Shown piece after piece: positions 35,025 through 44,382 of a stretch of DNA of 64,000 nucleotides (its first letter is position 1; each line of letters starts with the position of its first letter). Source of the DNA: Alloactinosynnema sp. L-07 (lineage in GTDB: Bacteria; Actinomycetota; Actinomycetes; Mycobacteriales; Pseudonocardiaceae). Under the pieces are notes generated by a model that saw only the letters and a list, made by a program, of their open reading frames with translations, ran no database searches and had not been told where the DNA came from. The translations under genes and the position numbers were made by a program. Location of the stretch: positions 5,704,001 through 5,768,000 of the forward strand of contig NZ_LN850107.1 of assembly GCF_900070365.1 (NCBI RefSeq), in the 5' to 3' direction.

Positions 35025-35100
35025 TCGTTTCTACGGTCGACACGCCGTAGGGGATTCTCGCCAAATATCGGGCTGACACTAGAGACGCCGATACCGTCGG

Positions 35101-36297
35101 ATGATGGACCCGGTCCGCAACCCGTTCGCCCCCGGCGCAGGCCAGCGCCCGCCGGAACTCGCAGGCCGCGAGAAGGAGTTACAGGCCTTCGAGGTGGTCC
35201 TGGAGCGGGTCGCGCGGGGCCGCCCGGAACGAAGCCTGGTCCTCACCGGCCTGCGCGGCGTCGGCAAGACGGTCCTACTGGGCGAGCTGCGCTCGATGGC
35301 CGTCCGCCGCGGCTGGGGCGCGGGCAAGATCGAGGCCCGCCCGGACGCCGACCTGCGCCGCCCCCTGTCGGCCGCGTTGCACCGCGCAGTGCGTGACCTG
35401 GCCGTGCGCCACCGCGCGCCGGACCGGGTGGAGCAGGTGCTTGGCGTGCTCAAGGCGTTCGCGCTGCGCGCCAGCCCGGACAACGCCAAGCTCCGCGAAC
35501 GCTGGCAGCCGGGCATCGACGTGCCCGCCACCACCGGCCGCGCGGACTCCGGCGACATCGAGATCGACCTGGTCGAACTGTTCACCGACGTCGCCGAACT
35601 CGCCCAGGACGTCGGCACCGGCGTTGCCGTCCTCATCGACGAGATGCAGGACATCGGCGCCGACGACATCTCCGCACTGTGCGCCGCCTGCCACGAACTG
35701 TCCCAGTCGGGCGCCCCGTTGGTGGTCGTGGGCGCGGGACTGCCGCACCTGCCCGCGGTGCTGTCGGCGAGCAAGTCCTACTCCGAGCGCCTGTTCCGCT
35801 ACGTCCGGATCGATCGCCTGGACCGAGCCGACGCCGACCAGGCCGTGCTGGCACCGGTCGACCGCGAGGAAGCCGGGATCACGCCCGCCGCCCTGGACGC
35901 GCTCTTCGAACGATCGGGCGGCTACCCGTATTTCATCCAGGCCTACGGCAAAGCCGCCTGGGACGCGGCCCCGGACGATCCGATCACCGTCGAAGACGTC
36001 GCGGTGGCGGCCCCCGAGGCGGAAGCGGAACTGGCGGTCGGCTTCTTCGGCTCGCGGTACGAACGAGCGACCCCTGCGGAGCGGGAGTACCTGCGGGCGA
36101 TGGCGGAGCTGACGGAGGGAAAGGACGAGGGCGCGGGCACGTCGGACGTGGCCGTCTACTTGGGACGCAAGCCGTCGTCGCTGTCGCCCGCGCGGGACTC
36201 GCTGATCAAGAAAGGTCTGATCTACTCGGCGGAACGGGGCAGGATCGCGTTCACGGTGCCCCACTTCGGCCGGTACTTGCTGGGGATGGACGAATAA
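35101..36297 (+). CDS. AAA-type ATPase (AAA_16/STAND-like)
   Basis: 398 residues from ATG 35101 (a second ATG follows directly). Walker A is TGLRGVGKTVLL (about 49-60), Walker B VAVLIDEMQDIG (about 175-186), sensor region PLVVVGAGLPHLP; the C-terminus is a winged-helix-like part (LGRKPSSLSPARDSLIKKGLIYSAERGRIAFTVPHFGRYL). The layout matches orphan ATP-binding proteins of actinobacteria related to Orc1/Cdc6 and MalT-type P-loop proteins. No partner gene beside it. Role unknown; DNA binding through the C-terminal winged helix is possible. Confidence 0.82.
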   Translation: MMDPVRNPFAPGAGQRPPELAGREKELQAFEVVLERVARGRPERSLVLTGLRGVGKTVLLGELRSMAVRRGWGAGKIEARPDADLRRPLSAALHRAVRDLAVRHRAPDRVEQVLGVLKAFALRASPDNAKLRERWQPGIDVPATTGRADSGDIEIDLVELFTDVAELAQDVGTGVAVLIDEMQDIGADDISALCAACHELSQSGAPLVVVGAGLPHLPAVLSASKSYSERLFRYVRIDRLDRADADQAVLAPVDREEAGITPAALDALFERSGGYPYFIQAYGKAAWDAAPDDPITVEDVAVAAPEAEAELAVGFFGSRYERATPAEREYLRAMAELTEGKDEGAGTSDVAVYLGRKPSSLSPARDSLIKKGLIYSAERGRIAFTVPHFGRYLLGMDE

Positions 36298-36450
36298 GCA
36301 GCCCGGCGATCCGTGCGCATCGGGCCGGCGTCGTCCAGGATCTCGCCGCCGCCATCCGAGCCCTAGTCGGCCAGGGCCCGCCCATACGGGCGGCGGCGAG
36401 GGCCGGGGAGTCCGGGGCAAGGTACCGGCAAGTCAATTCAAGGAGGAGCG

Positions 36451-37988
36451 ATGCGGTCGTGGTGGGGCTGGGGAACGGTCGAGGACGCCGTCACCGACGC
36501 GGAGGCCGTTGACCTGGTCACCCGGGTCCGCGCGGTGCTTCCAGAACACGACTTCACCGACCACGCGCCACCCGCGCCGGAGGACCTCGGGATAGCGCCC
36601 TCTCGGGTGACGCCCCCGCCTCGCTGGCCGAGCTGTGTTCGGATGACGTGGTCGACCGGGCCGCGCACGCACACGGGAAGGCGTTCCGGGATGTCGTGCG
36701 GAACCTGCACGGGCGGCTCGACCACGTGCCGGACCTGGTCGCACGGCCCGGGTCCGAGCAGGACGTGATCGACATCCTCGACTGGTGCACCAGGGCTGAG
36801 ATTCCGGTGATCCCGTTCGGTGGCGGCAGTTCGGTGGTCGGTGGGGTCGAGCCACGGTTCGACGGACCCGCGGTGACCATGGATCTCTCCCGGCTCGACC
36901 AGGTGCTGGACATCGACCGAACCAGCCGGGCCGCGCGGGTGCAGGCCGGGGTGTTCGGCCCGCACCTTGAGGACCAACTGCGCCCGCACGACCTCACCCT
37001 GCGCCACTTCCCGCAATCGTTCGCCTTCTCCACTCTCGGGGGCTGGCTGGCGACGCGCGCGGGTGGGCACTTCGCCACGCTCTACACGCACATCGATGAC
37101 CTGACCGAGTCGCTGCGGGTGGTCACGCCGGTGGGTGTCAGCGAGTCGCGGCGGCTGCCGGGGTCGGGGGCGGGACCGTCGCCGGACCGGCTGTTCCTCG
37201 GGTCGGAGGGGACACTCGGGGTGATCACCGAGGCGTGGGTGCGACTCCAGGACCGGCCGAAATGGCAGCTGACGGCCTCGGTCACCTTCCAGGACTACGC
37301 CGACGCCGTCGCCGCCACCCGGACCATCGCGCAGGCCGGGCTGTATCCGACCAACTGCAGGCTGCTCGACCCGACCGAGGCCTACCTCAACGCAGGCGCG
37401 GCCGGGTCGGTCCTGATCTTGGGGTTCGAGTCGGCCGACCACCCGGTCACCACGGCCCTCGACCGGGCGCTGGAGATCGCGGCCGACCACGGCGGCGTGA
37501 TCGGGGAGCGCAAGGAGCGGACCTGGCGGTCGTCGTTCCTGCGCATGCCTTATCAGCGCGACGCGCTCGCGCGGCGAAGCATGATCGTGGAGACGTTCGA
37601 GACCGCGTGCACGTGGGACCGCTTCGACGCCTTCCACAGTGCTGTGACGGCGGCGGCGCAGGACGCGATCGAGCGGGTCTGCGGGATCGGCGTCGTGAGC
37701 TGCCGGTTCACCCACGTCTACCCGGACGGCCCGGCGCCGTACTACGGGATCTACGCGCCCGGCCGCTGGGGAAGCACGGTCGAACAGTGGGACGAGATCA
37801 AGGCGGCGGTGTCCGAGGCGATCATCGCCAACGGTGGAACCATTACCCACCATCACGCGGTCGGGCGGGACCATCAGCCGTCGTATGAGAAGCAGCGGCC
37901 GGACGTCTTCGCACTGGCACTCACGGCGGCGAAGGCGGCACTGGACCCGGCAGGAATCCTGAACCCGGGCGTCTTGCTGCGGAAATAA
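36451..37988 (+). pseudogene. FAD-binding oxidase (alkyldihydroxyacetonephosphate synthase-like) with a frameshift
   Basis: The gene begins at ATG 36451 after GGAGGAG (MRSWWGWGTVEDAV, the classical start of this family) but leaves frame near 36613-36617, where five C are present; six would restore a continuous protein of about 512 residues. The frame to the right continues LAELCSDD...DRAAHAHGKAFRDVVRN, then the FAD-binding PCMH domain (PFGGGSSVVGGVEPR, LFLGSEGTLGVITEAWV) and the C-terminal domain with YYGIYAPGRWG and THHHAVGRDH. The family makes ether lipids (AgpS) or oxidises hydroxy acids. Either a real disruption or a sequencing error in the C run; the rest shows no decay. Confidence 0.8.
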
Positions 37989-37992
37989 GGAA

Positions 37993-38037
37993 ACCCCGTA
38001 GTGCTGCCAGGTCGGGGGTCCGCCAGCACTACGGGGT
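37993..38037 (+). terminator. Hairpin terminator after the FAD oxidase
   Basis: Perfect 14-bp arms ACCCCGTAGTGCTG (37993-38006) and CAGCACTACGGGGT (38024-38037), 17-base loop. Located five bases after the stop codon. Confidence 0.75.
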
Positions 38038-38124
38038 CAACCGGAACATCGTGGTTCGTCCCGGTCGTGTTACACGGGACCAAACTGTGCCCTGCATCAC
38101 AATTTGGCCCGTGTATTTGACGTC

Positions 38125-38271
38125 TTAGCGCCAGGTGACGCTCTGCAGCTGAGCCAGGGTGATCAGTTCGTGCCGCATCGAGGGGGTCGCGGCGGTTTCG
38201 ATGGCGTGGGACACCGCCTTGCGAGTACGGGCCTCGACTCGGCGGGCGCGGATCTTCGCAGCGATGTTCAT
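38125..38271 (-). CDS. Small conserved-type basic protein
   Basis: 48 residues from ATG 38271, with GAAGGGG about nine bases upstream. Sequence MNIAAKIRARRVEARTRKAV, then HAIETAATPSMRHELITLAQ, predicted to be two helices, the first strongly basic. Similar tiny proteins are frequent in Pseudonocardiales genomes, usually as monocistronic hypothetical genes. No function known. A longer frame starting at 38322 is less likely because its start lacks a ribosome site. Confidence 0.6.
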   Translation of the reverse strand: MNIAAKIRARRVEARTRKAVSHAIETAATPSMRHELITLAQLQSVTWR

Positions 38272-38573
38272 GGTGTTGCCATCCCCTTCAGGAAGTCGTT
38301 TGCCTGTCTGGCTGACCGGCATGACTCAAGTATGCACCTCCGCCCCGGCAAATGCACGCGATTGTCCGGTGAACTGGCGCACATCCCGGCGAATCATCGG
38401 TCAACAGCACCTAAATTCCGGCGGCTGTCCGGCCTGCGCTGTGATCCGGCGGACACGGAGGTAACGCCGAAAAGGCCGTCGGCGATGACCGCTAGGTCAA
38501 TATAGGTTGATCTAGCAGATTCGCTATATAGCAGAAGACAAGCGCAGATCCGCCGCTCCTTCATACTTCTCCT
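38272..38573. other. 302-bp intergenic region between divergent small gene and ROK kinase
   Basis: No gene seen. The right-hand end (38480-38560) is AT-rich for this genome and carries two dyads (separate entry), so it is probably the promoter of the ROK gene. The left part contains the leader of the small minus-strand gene. Confidence 0.6.
38491..38532. promoter_or_regulatory. Operator-like dyads upstream of the ROK kinase
   Basis: Inverted repeat GCTAGGTCAA (38491-38500) and TTGATCTAGC (38507-38516), nine of ten matched, spacer TATAGG. A second perfect palindrome GCTATATAGC lies at 38523-38532. Both fall in the AT-rich promoter region 40-80 bases before the ROK start. Confidence 0.5.
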
Positions 38574-39488
38574 GTGGCATACCTGGGCATCGATGTCGGC
38601 GGGACGAAGATCGCCGCCGGAGTGGTCGACAGCGAGGGCACCGTCCTCGACCGGCTGCAAGTCCCCACCCCGGAGGGCACCGCCGACGCGGTGTTCGCCG
38701 CGATCACCGAGTGCGTGCGCCAACTCGACACCGCTGTCGACGGCGTTGGCGTGGCCAGCGCCGGGCCGGTCGACCTGCGGGCGGGCACCGTCTCGCCGGT
38801 CAACATCGCCGAGTGGCGCGGGTTCCCGTTGCGCGACCGGGTGGCCGAGCTGTTCCCCCACATTCCCGTCGAGCTCGCGGGCGACGGCGTCTGCATGGCG
38901 CTGGGGGAGCACTGGACCGGGGCCGGGCAGGGCGTGGCCGACCTGCTCGGGCTGGTCGTGTCGACCGGCGTCGGCGGCGGCCTGGTGCTCGGCGGGCGCG
39001 GATATCCCGGCCGGACCGGGAACGCGGGCCACATCGGACACATGGCCGTGGCGACCGAGCCCGCCTGCCCCTGCGGCGGACTCGGCTGCGTCGAGGTGCG
39101 GGCCAGCGGGCCGAACATCGTCGCCTGGGCGAAGGCGCAGGGCTGGGCCGCGCCCGCCGACGCCGATGGGAAGGCGCTCGCGGACGGGGCGCGGGCGGGC
39201 GACGAGATCGCGCTCGCGGCGTTCGCGCGCAGTGGGCAGGCCGTCGGGATGGCGATCGCGGCCGCGGCGGTGTTGTTCGACCTGGAACTCGCCATCGTCG
39301 GCGGCGGGCTCGCGCAGGCGGGCGACCTGCTGTTCGACCCGATCCGGGCGGCCGTGGCCACGCACGCCAAGCTCAGCTATGTCAGCGACCTGCGCGTCGT
39401 GGCGGCCGAGCACACCAAGGACGCGGGCATCGTCGGGGCGGCCTCGCTGGTGGCCCGACCTGCGACAACGCCGACGCCACCCGAATAG
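38574..39488 (+). CDS. ROK-family sugar kinase
   Basis: 304 residues from GTG 38574. N-terminal phosphate-binding motif LGIDVGGTKIAAGVVD; ROK signature with GLVVSTGVGGGLVLGGRGYPGRTGNAGHIGHM, and the zinc-binding CPCGGLGCVE (three Cys), which together with His of GHIGHM bind zinc in true ROK kinases. The catalytic Asp is in VELAGDGVCMALGE; here the usual ND pair reads GD, a small deviation. It would phosphorylate glucose or a related hexose in the cytosol. No HTH, so it is a kinase rather than a ROK repressor. Confidence 0.9.
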   Translation: MAYLGIDVGGTKIAAGVVDSEGTVLDRLQVPTPEGTADAVFAAITECVRQLDTAVDGVGVASAGPVDLRAGTVSPVNIAEWRGFPLRDRVAELFPHIPVELAGDGVCMALGEHWTGAGQGVADLLGLVVSTGVGGGLVLGGRGYPGRTGNAGHIGHMAVATEPACPCGGLGCVEVRASGPNIVAWAKAQGWAAPADADGKALADGARAGDEIALAAFARSGQAVGMAIAAAAVLFDLELAIVGGGLAQAGDLLFDPIRAAVATHAKLSYVSDLRVVAAEHTKDAGIVGAASLVARPATTPTPPE

Positions 39489-39674
39489 GCCAACAGACGA
39501 GCAGCCGGTTGCACCCGGTCAGCGAATTCACTCGATTGGTCATCGGGGTCGAGCGACTTCCGTTCGGCGCTGACCACGCTCCGCTCATCGTCTACTTGAA
39601 AGTAAGAGCCGGATCTTGGGCCGAATGGCGGCAGAATCGACGGCGACCGAGACAGATCTAAGGAGTTTGTCGCT

Positions 39675-39995
39675 TTGGCCGTGAGAGGACCAGAGAGCAG
39701 GCGCCGCCGCGCGGTGCACCTGCGGAATGTCCCGCCCAAGAACCCGCCCACCGTTCCCGCGCCACGCTCGGCCGGGTCGACGAAACAGGCACCCACCAGA
39801 GCCTTGTCCCTGGGCGAGCGGTTCATGCTCGCCGCGGAGCGGGCGCTGGGCGGTCTGGCGCCGACACTGCACCTCGCCCTGGCGATAGTGGCCGTGGCCG
39901 TGGTCGGCTTGATCGTCCTCGCGTTCACCGTGGGGATCGTGCCCGCCATACTGGGCGGGCTGGTGCTGCTGGCGGTCATCGGCCGCCCGAGGTGA
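39675..39995 (+). CDS. Small single-pass membrane protein
   Basis: 106 residues from TTG 39675 with AGGAG nine bases upstream; GTG 39681 is an alternative. The N-terminal half is basic and Pro-rich (ESRRRRAVHLRNVPPKNPPTVP), the C-terminal half has one or two hydrophobic helices (HLALAIVAVAVVGLIVLAFTVGIVPAILGGLVLLAVI). No known domain. Monocistronic and convergent with the symporter gene. Confidence 0.6.
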   Translation: MAVRGPESRRRRAVHLRNVPPKNPPTVPAPRSAGSTKQAPTRALSLGERFMLAAERALGGLAPTLHLALAIVAVAVVGLIVLAFTVGIVPAILGGLVLLAVIGRPR

Positions 39996-40032
39996 GGTTG
40001 TGCGGGCCTGCGGGCCCGCACACCTCCCGACC

Positions 40033-41676
40033 TCAGTGCGCGGCGACCTTCTTGACCCTCTTGTCGCCCTCGTCGACGTGGTAGTCGCCGGGGTTGGTCT
40101 CGTCAGTGCCGTTGAACGTGCGCAGCCGCCGGGCCACGATCGTCACCACGACCGCGACCAACAGGTTCAGCGCCAACGCGAGTATGCCGACGTAGATCTG
40201 CAGCGCGGAGCCCGCGAACGGGTGCCAGCCGAAGACGCTCAGATCGTTGAGCTTGAGCGCCGAGGCCCCGAAGTGCGCCCGCCTGCCGTCCGCGCTCGGG
40301 ATGTTGTAGAGCATCGACAACCCCCACGCCATGCCCGCGAACCAGCCCGCGATCAGGCCGTGGAGGTGGAACCAGCGCGTGTAGAGCGCGATGGCCACCG
40401 CTGGCAGCGTCTGCAGGATCATCACCCCGCCGATGAGCTGCAGGTCGATGGAGAACTGCGGGTCGATGAACAGGATGAACGCGACCGCGCCGAACTTGAC
40501 CACCAGCGACGCGAGCTTGGCCTGCTTGGCTTCCTGCGCCGAGGTGGCGTCCTTGTGGATGAACTCCTTGTAGACGTTGCGGGTCCACAGGTTCGCCGCG
40601 GCGATCGACATGATCGCGGCGGGCACGAGCGCGCCGATGCCGATGGCGGCGAAGGCGATGCCCGCGAACCACGACGGGAACATCTGCTCGAACAGGTTGG
40701 GCACGATGGTATTCGTGTCCGGGTTGCCGGTGGCCTGGTTGACCAGCGGTTTCGTCCCGGCCGCGATCGCCATGAAGCCCAGCAGCGCGAGCAAGCCGAG
40801 CAGCAGCGAGTACGCGGGCAGCGCTGACATGTTCCGCTTGATCACCGTGCGCCCGCGCGAGGCGAGCACGCCGGTGATCGAGTGCGGGTAGAGGAACAGT
40901 GCCAGCGCCGAACCCAGGGCCAGCGTCGCGTACTGGAGTTGGTTGTTGCCGTTGAGCAGCAAGCCGTCGCCCGCCGCAGGGGTGGCCTTGAACTTCGCGT
41001 CGGCCGCGCCGAAGATCTCGCTCCAGCCGCCGAGCTTGATCGGCAGGTAGATCACCGCGACGATGATCACCACGTAGATCAGGATGTCCTTGACGAACGC
41101 GATCAGCGCGGGCGCGCGCAGGCCGGACTGATACGTGTAGACCGCCAGGATCACGAACGCGATCAGCAGCGGCAGATGCCCGACGATCCCGGAGCCGTTG
41201 AACCCGAGCGTGCGCAGCACCGCCTCCAAGCCCACCAGTTGTAGCGCGATATACGGCATCGTCGCCACGATCCCGGTGATCGCCACCAGCAGCGCCAGCC
41301 ACGACGAGCCGTAGCGGCCTCGAACGAAGTCCGCCGGAGTCACGTATCCGTGCACCCGCGACACCGACCACATGCGCAGCAGCGGCATGAAGACGATCGG
41401 GTAGACGATCACCGTGTAGGGCAGCGCGAAGAACCCGGCCGCGCCCGCGCTGAACATCAGCGCCGGGACCGCGACGAAGGTGTAGGCGGTGTAGAGGTCG
41501 CCGCCGATGAGGAACCAGGTGATCCACGAGCCGAACTTGCGCCCGCCGAGGCCCCACTCGTCGAGGTGTTCGAGGGTGTCGCCCGCCTTCCACTTGGCGG
41601 CGACGAACCCCATGACGGTGACGACGCCGAAGAGGAGCGCGAAGACGATCAGCTCGGTCCAGTGCAGGTCGGTCAC
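40033..41676 (-). CDS. Sodium:solute symporter (MctP-like monocarboxylate transporter)
   Basis: 547 residues from GTG 41676, which overlaps the DUF3311 stop (GTGA). About 13 membrane helices; typical SSS features GGRKFGSWITWFLIGGDLYTAYTFVAVPALMFSAGAAGFFALPYT and RGRYGSSWLALLVAITGIVATMPYIALQLVG. The pairing with a small DUF3311 membrane protein is characteristic of MctP/acetate-pyruvate-lactate or similar monocarboxylate uptake systems. Located in the cytoplasmic membrane, driven by sodium or proton gradient. Upstream of the operon lies the DnaA-box-like array. Substrate inferred from family. Confidence 0.92.
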   Translation of the reverse strand: MTDLHWTELIVFALLFGVVTVMGFVAAKWKAGDTLEHLDEWGLGGRKFGSWITWFLIGGDLYTAYTFVAVPALMFSAGAAGFFALPYTVIVYPIVFMPLLRMWSVSRVHGYVTPADFVRGRYGSSWLALLVAITGIVATMPYIALQLVGLEAVLRTLGFNGSGIVGHLPLLIAFVILAVYTYQSGLRAPALIAFVKDILIYVVIIVAVIYLPIKLGGWSEIFGAADAKFKATPAAGDGLLLNGNNQLQYATLALGSALALFLYPHSITGVLASRGRTVIKRNMSALPAYSLLLGLLALLGFMAIAAGTKPLVNQATGNPDTNTIVPNLFEQMFPSWFAGIAFAAIGIGALVPAAIMSIAAANLWTRNVYKEFIHKDATSAQEAKQAKLASLVVKFGAVAFILFIDPQFSIDLQLIGGVMILQTLPAVAIALYTRWFHLHGLIAGWFAGMAWGLSMLYNIPSADGRRAHFGASALKLNDLSVFGWHPFAGSALQIYVGILALALNLLVAVVVTIVARRLRTFNGTDETNPGDYHVDEGDKRVKKVAAH

Positions 41677-41930
41677 CGGCCCGCCCCCTGGTCGACGCGG
41701 TCGGGGCCGGGCTTGTCGGGACGGTCCTTGGTCTTGATGAACACCAACGTTGTACACAGGACGCCGACGATGATCCCGAGGAACTGGAACCAGTAGAAGA
41801 ACGGCATCCCGAACAGTTCTGGTCCGGTCCGGTTGTAGATCGGTGTGATCAACCAGAGCAGGGGAATCGCGAGCAGCAGATTCCAAGGGCTCCAGCGGAA
41901 GTTGGAGCCCGTTTTCCCAGCTCGGGGCAT
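41673..41930 (-). CDS. DUF3311 small membrane protein, symporter partner
   Basis: 85 residues from ATG 41930. Two membrane helices: WNLLLAIPLLWLITPIYNR and FGMPFFYWFQFLGIIVGVLCTTLVFI, the second with the PFFYWFQ signature of DUF3311. It always precedes an SSS permease and is thought to be a subunit needed for its assembly or function. Translation is coupled to the symporter by a GTGA overlap. Confidence 0.9.
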   Translation of the reverse strand: MPRAGKTGSNFRWSPWNLLLAIPLLWLITPIYNRTGPELFGMPFFYWFQFLGIIVGVLCTTLVFIKTKDRPDKPGPDRVDQGAGR

Positions 41931-42050
41931 CGGCGCACCTCGCTTGTCGTCGGTGACGTGTTGCCGGGCAACACTAGAGTGCGACGCCGATCACGTCACT
42001 ACCTCACCGATAACGAAACGATGCCGCGATTCACTCACCGCAAGGGCGAT

Positions 42051-42117
42051 GTGTCCACAGGCTGTGCACAAGTTTGTCCACAGGTTGTGGATAGCTTCGT
42101 CCACAGGCTGTGGACGG
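42051..42117. promoter_or_regulatory. Array of six DnaA-box-like 9-mers in three convergent pairs, 23-bp period
   Basis: Forward boxes GTGTCCACA (42051-42059), TTGTCCACA (42074-42082), TCGTCCACA (42097-42105); reverse boxes at 42063-42071, 42086-42094 and 42109-42117 read TTGTGCACA, CTATCCACA and CCGTCCACA on the minus strand. Each pair is separated by three bases, and the unit repeats every 23 bp. TTGTCCACA is the known consensus DnaA box of streptomycetes. The array lies between the small gene at 42123 and the DUF3311 promoter, with no dnaA or dnaN nearby, so it is not a standard oriC. Confidence 0.75.
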
Positions 42118-42122
42118 CTGGG

Positions 42123-42359
42123 CTACTGGTCGAACGCGGAGATGCTGTGCTGCTCGGCCAGTCGATCACCGATGATCAACAGGCAGGCCAGGCATCGGGG
42201 GCCTTCGTGGGTGCTGCGGATCTTGCCGAACGGGACGCTGTGTGTGCACGCCGCCTCGACGAAGCTCGCGGGCCGCTCATCGCTGGGGAACGCGTGCACC
42301 CTGTCGTCGTAGCCCGACATGCGCCAGCGCCATCTGTCTGCCTCGCCCACCGTCCTCAA
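42123..42359 (-). CDS. Small protein with a CTHSVPxGKI...CLACLL motif
   Basis: 78 residues. Contains HAFPSDERPASFVEAACTHSVPFGKI and GPRCLACLLIIGDRLAEQ: two Cys-containing clusters (ACTH and CLAC) that could bind a metal. Small proteins of this pattern recur in Pseudonocardiales as hypothetical genes. Start may be ATG 42359 or the internal ATG at 42320. Its stop lies six bases from the DnaA-box-like array, so the array is either at its 3' end or part of the next promoter. Confidence 0.65.
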   Translation of the reverse strand: MRTVGEADRWRWRMSGYDDRVHAFPSDERPASFVEAACTHSVPFGKIRSTHEGPRCLACLLIIGDRLAEQHSISAFDQ

Positions 42360-42488
42360 CCTCCTGTTTTCGTCCGCCCCTTCATATCTTGAAGACGAGC
42401 ACGCACGGATTTAGTGACGCCGGAAACGCCGACGTGAGAGAAGCCGTCGCCCTCGCAACCGCAGCCTAAGGGGAACGCGAAGCAAAAA

Positions 42489-42520
42489 GACCACGGTGCG
42501 CTCGCCAGCGCACCGTGGTC
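42489..42520. terminator. Terminator of pckG
   Basis: Perfect 14-bp stem (42489-42502 with 42507-42520), tetraloop CGCC. On the minus strand it is followed by TTTTT (AAAAA at 42484-42488), giving a classical intrinsic terminator for pckG. It could also stop plus-strand transcripts. Confidence 0.85.
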
Positions 42521-42558
42521 TCGTCACGGAACCGAACCTAGAATCTCGGGGAGGCGGA

Positions 42559-44382
42559 CTAGCCCAGGCGCTGCTTGAGCGCTGCCAGCTCGTCGCGCAG
42601 TGGCGTCGGGAGCTTGTCGCCGATCTTGTCGAACCACTCCTCGATCAGCGGCAGCTCGGCCCGCCACTCGTCGGCGTCGACCTGGAGCGCGGCCTCGATG
42701 TCGGCGCGAACGCCGTCCACACCGTCGAGGTCGAGGTCGTCGATCGTCGGCACGTAGCCGATCGGGGTCTCCACGGCCGCGGCCTTGCCCTCGATGCGCT
42801 CGATGGCCCACTTCAGCACGCGGGAGTTCTCACCGAATCCAGGCCACAGGAACTGCTTGTCCTCGCCCCGGCGGAACCAGTTGACGTAGAAGATCTTCGG
42901 CAGCTTGGTCGCGTCGGCGCGCTTGCCGGTCTCGATCCAGTGGTTGAAGTAGTCACCGGCGTGGTAGCCGATGAACGGCAGCATCGCCATCGGGTCGCGG
43001 CGCACGACACCGACCTGGCCGACCGCGGCCGCGGTGGTCTCGCTGGACAGGGTGGCGCCCATGAAGGTGCCGTGCTGCCAGCTGCGCGACTCGGTGATCA
43101 GCGGAATCGTTGTCGCCCGGCGTCCGCCGAAGAAGATCGCCGAGATCGGCACACCCTTCGGGTCGTCCCACTCCGGCGCCTTGGTGTCGCACTGCTCGAT
43201 CGGCGTGCAGTAGCGCGAGTTCGGGTGCGCGGCCTTCTCGTCGGCGCCCGGCGCCCAGTCGTTCTTCTTCCACGAGGTGAGGTGCTCGGGCGCCTCGCCC
43301 ATGCCCTCCCACCAGATGTCACCGTCATCGGTCAGCGCGACGTTGGTGAACAGCGAGTTGCCCTTGGCGATGGTGCGCATCGCGTTGGGGTTGGTGTGGT
43401 AGTCGGTGCCCGGCGCCACGCCGAAGAAGCCGTTCTCCGGGTTCACCGCCCAGAGGCGGCCGTCCTCACCGAACCGCATCCAGGCGATGTCGTCGCCGAT
43501 GGTCTCGACCTTCCAACCCGGCACGGTCGGCTCCAGCATCGCCAGGTTGGTCTTGCCACACGCGCTCGGGAAGGCCGCGGCGACGAAGTAGACCTTGTTC
43601 TCCGGCGAGGTCAGCTTGAGGATCAGCATGTGCTCGGCCAGCCAGCCCTCGTCACGGCCCATCGCCGAGGCGATCCGCAGCGAGTAGCACTTCTTGCCCA
43701 GCAGCGCGTTGCCGCCGTAGCCCGACCCGTAGCTCCAGATCACGCGCTCTTCCGGGAAGTGCACGATGTACTTGGTGTCGTTGCACGGCCACGCGACGTC
43801 GGCCTGGCCCGGCTCCAGCGGGGCGCCGATCGAGTGCAGCGCGGGCACGAAGTCGCGCTCGGTGCCATCGGCGTCGACGAAGCGCTCAAGGGCCTTGGTG
43901 CCCATCCGGGTCATGATCTTCATCGAGACCACGACGTACTCGGAGTCGGTGATCTCCACGCCGAGCATCGGGTTCTCCGCGTCGAGCGGGCCCATGCAGA
44001 ACGGGATCACGTACATGGTGCGGCCGCGCATCGAGCCCCGGTAGAGCTCGGTCATGACGGCCTTCATCTCGGCCGGGTCCATCCAGTTGTTGGTGGGACC
44101 GCAGTCAGCCGGGTCGGCCGAACAGATGTAGGTGCGCTCCTCGACGCGCGCGACGTCGTTGGGGTCGGAAGCCGCGTAGAAGGAGTTCGGCTTCTTCGCC
44201 AGACGCGTGAAGGTGCCCGCGTCGACCAGCTTGTCGGTCAGCCGGGTCCACTCCTCGTCGGAGCCGTCGACCCAGACGACCTCATCCGGAACGGTCAGTT
44301 CGGCCACCTCGCGCACCCAGGACAGGAGCCGCTGGTGTGTCGTCGGTGCCTGGTCGACACCAGGGATTGTCACTGCCGTCAT
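42559..44382 (-). CDS. pckG: Phosphoenolpyruvate carboxykinase (GTP)
   Basis: 607 residues, the normal length. P-loop-like kinase motif with the hyper-reactive Cys: [10 protein letters not shown] (residues 271-280, Cys275). Other hallmarks: [75 protein letters not shown], and [13 protein letters not shown]. Converts oxaloacetate and GTP to PEP and CO2, the first step of gluconeogenesis, in the cytosol. Monocistronic; ends at a strong hairpin. Two palindromes far upstream (44586-44595 and 44621-44638) may take part in control. Confidence 0.97.
   Translation of the reverse strand: MTAVTIPGVDQAPTTHQRLLSWVREVAELTVPDEVVWVDGSDEEWTRLTDKLVDAGTFTRLAKKPNSFYAASDPNDVARVEERTYICSADPADCGPTNNWMDPAEMKAVMTELYRGSMRGRTMYVIPFCMGPLDAENPMLGVEITDSEYVVVSMKIMTRMGTKALERFVDADGTERDFVPALHSIGAPLEPGQADVAWPCNDTKYIVHFPEERVIWSYGSGYGGNALLGKKCYSLRIASAMGRDEGWLAEHMLILKLTSPENKVYFVAAAFPSACGKTNLAMLEPTVPGWKVETIGDDIAWMRFGEDGRLWAVNPENGFFGVAPGTDYHTNPNAMRTIAKGNSLFTNVALTDDGDIWWEGMGEAPEHLTSWKKNDWAPGADEKAAHPNSRYCTPIEQCDTKAPEWDDPKGVPISAIFFGGRRATTIPLITESRSWQHGTFMGATLSSETTAAAVGQVGVVRRDPMAMLPFIGYHAGDYFNHWIETGKRADATKLPKIFYVNWFRRGEDKQFLWPGFGENSRVLKWAIERIEGKAAAVETPIGYVPTIDDLDLDGVDGVRADIEAALQVDADEWRAELPLIEEWFDKIGDKLPTPLRDELAALKQRLG

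Noticed and set aside
36613..36617. Programmed ribosomal frameshift in the FAD oxidase
   Set aside because: A bare C5 run lacks a slippery heptamer and no family member is known to use one; mutation or sequencing error is simpler.
42051..42117. Chromosomal origin (oriC)
   Set aside because: Only six boxes in 67 bp and no dnaA, dnaN, gyrB or AT-rich unwinding region nearby.
42051..42117. CRISPR array
   Set aside because: The 23-bp period leaves no spacers, units are palindromic and no cas genes are present.
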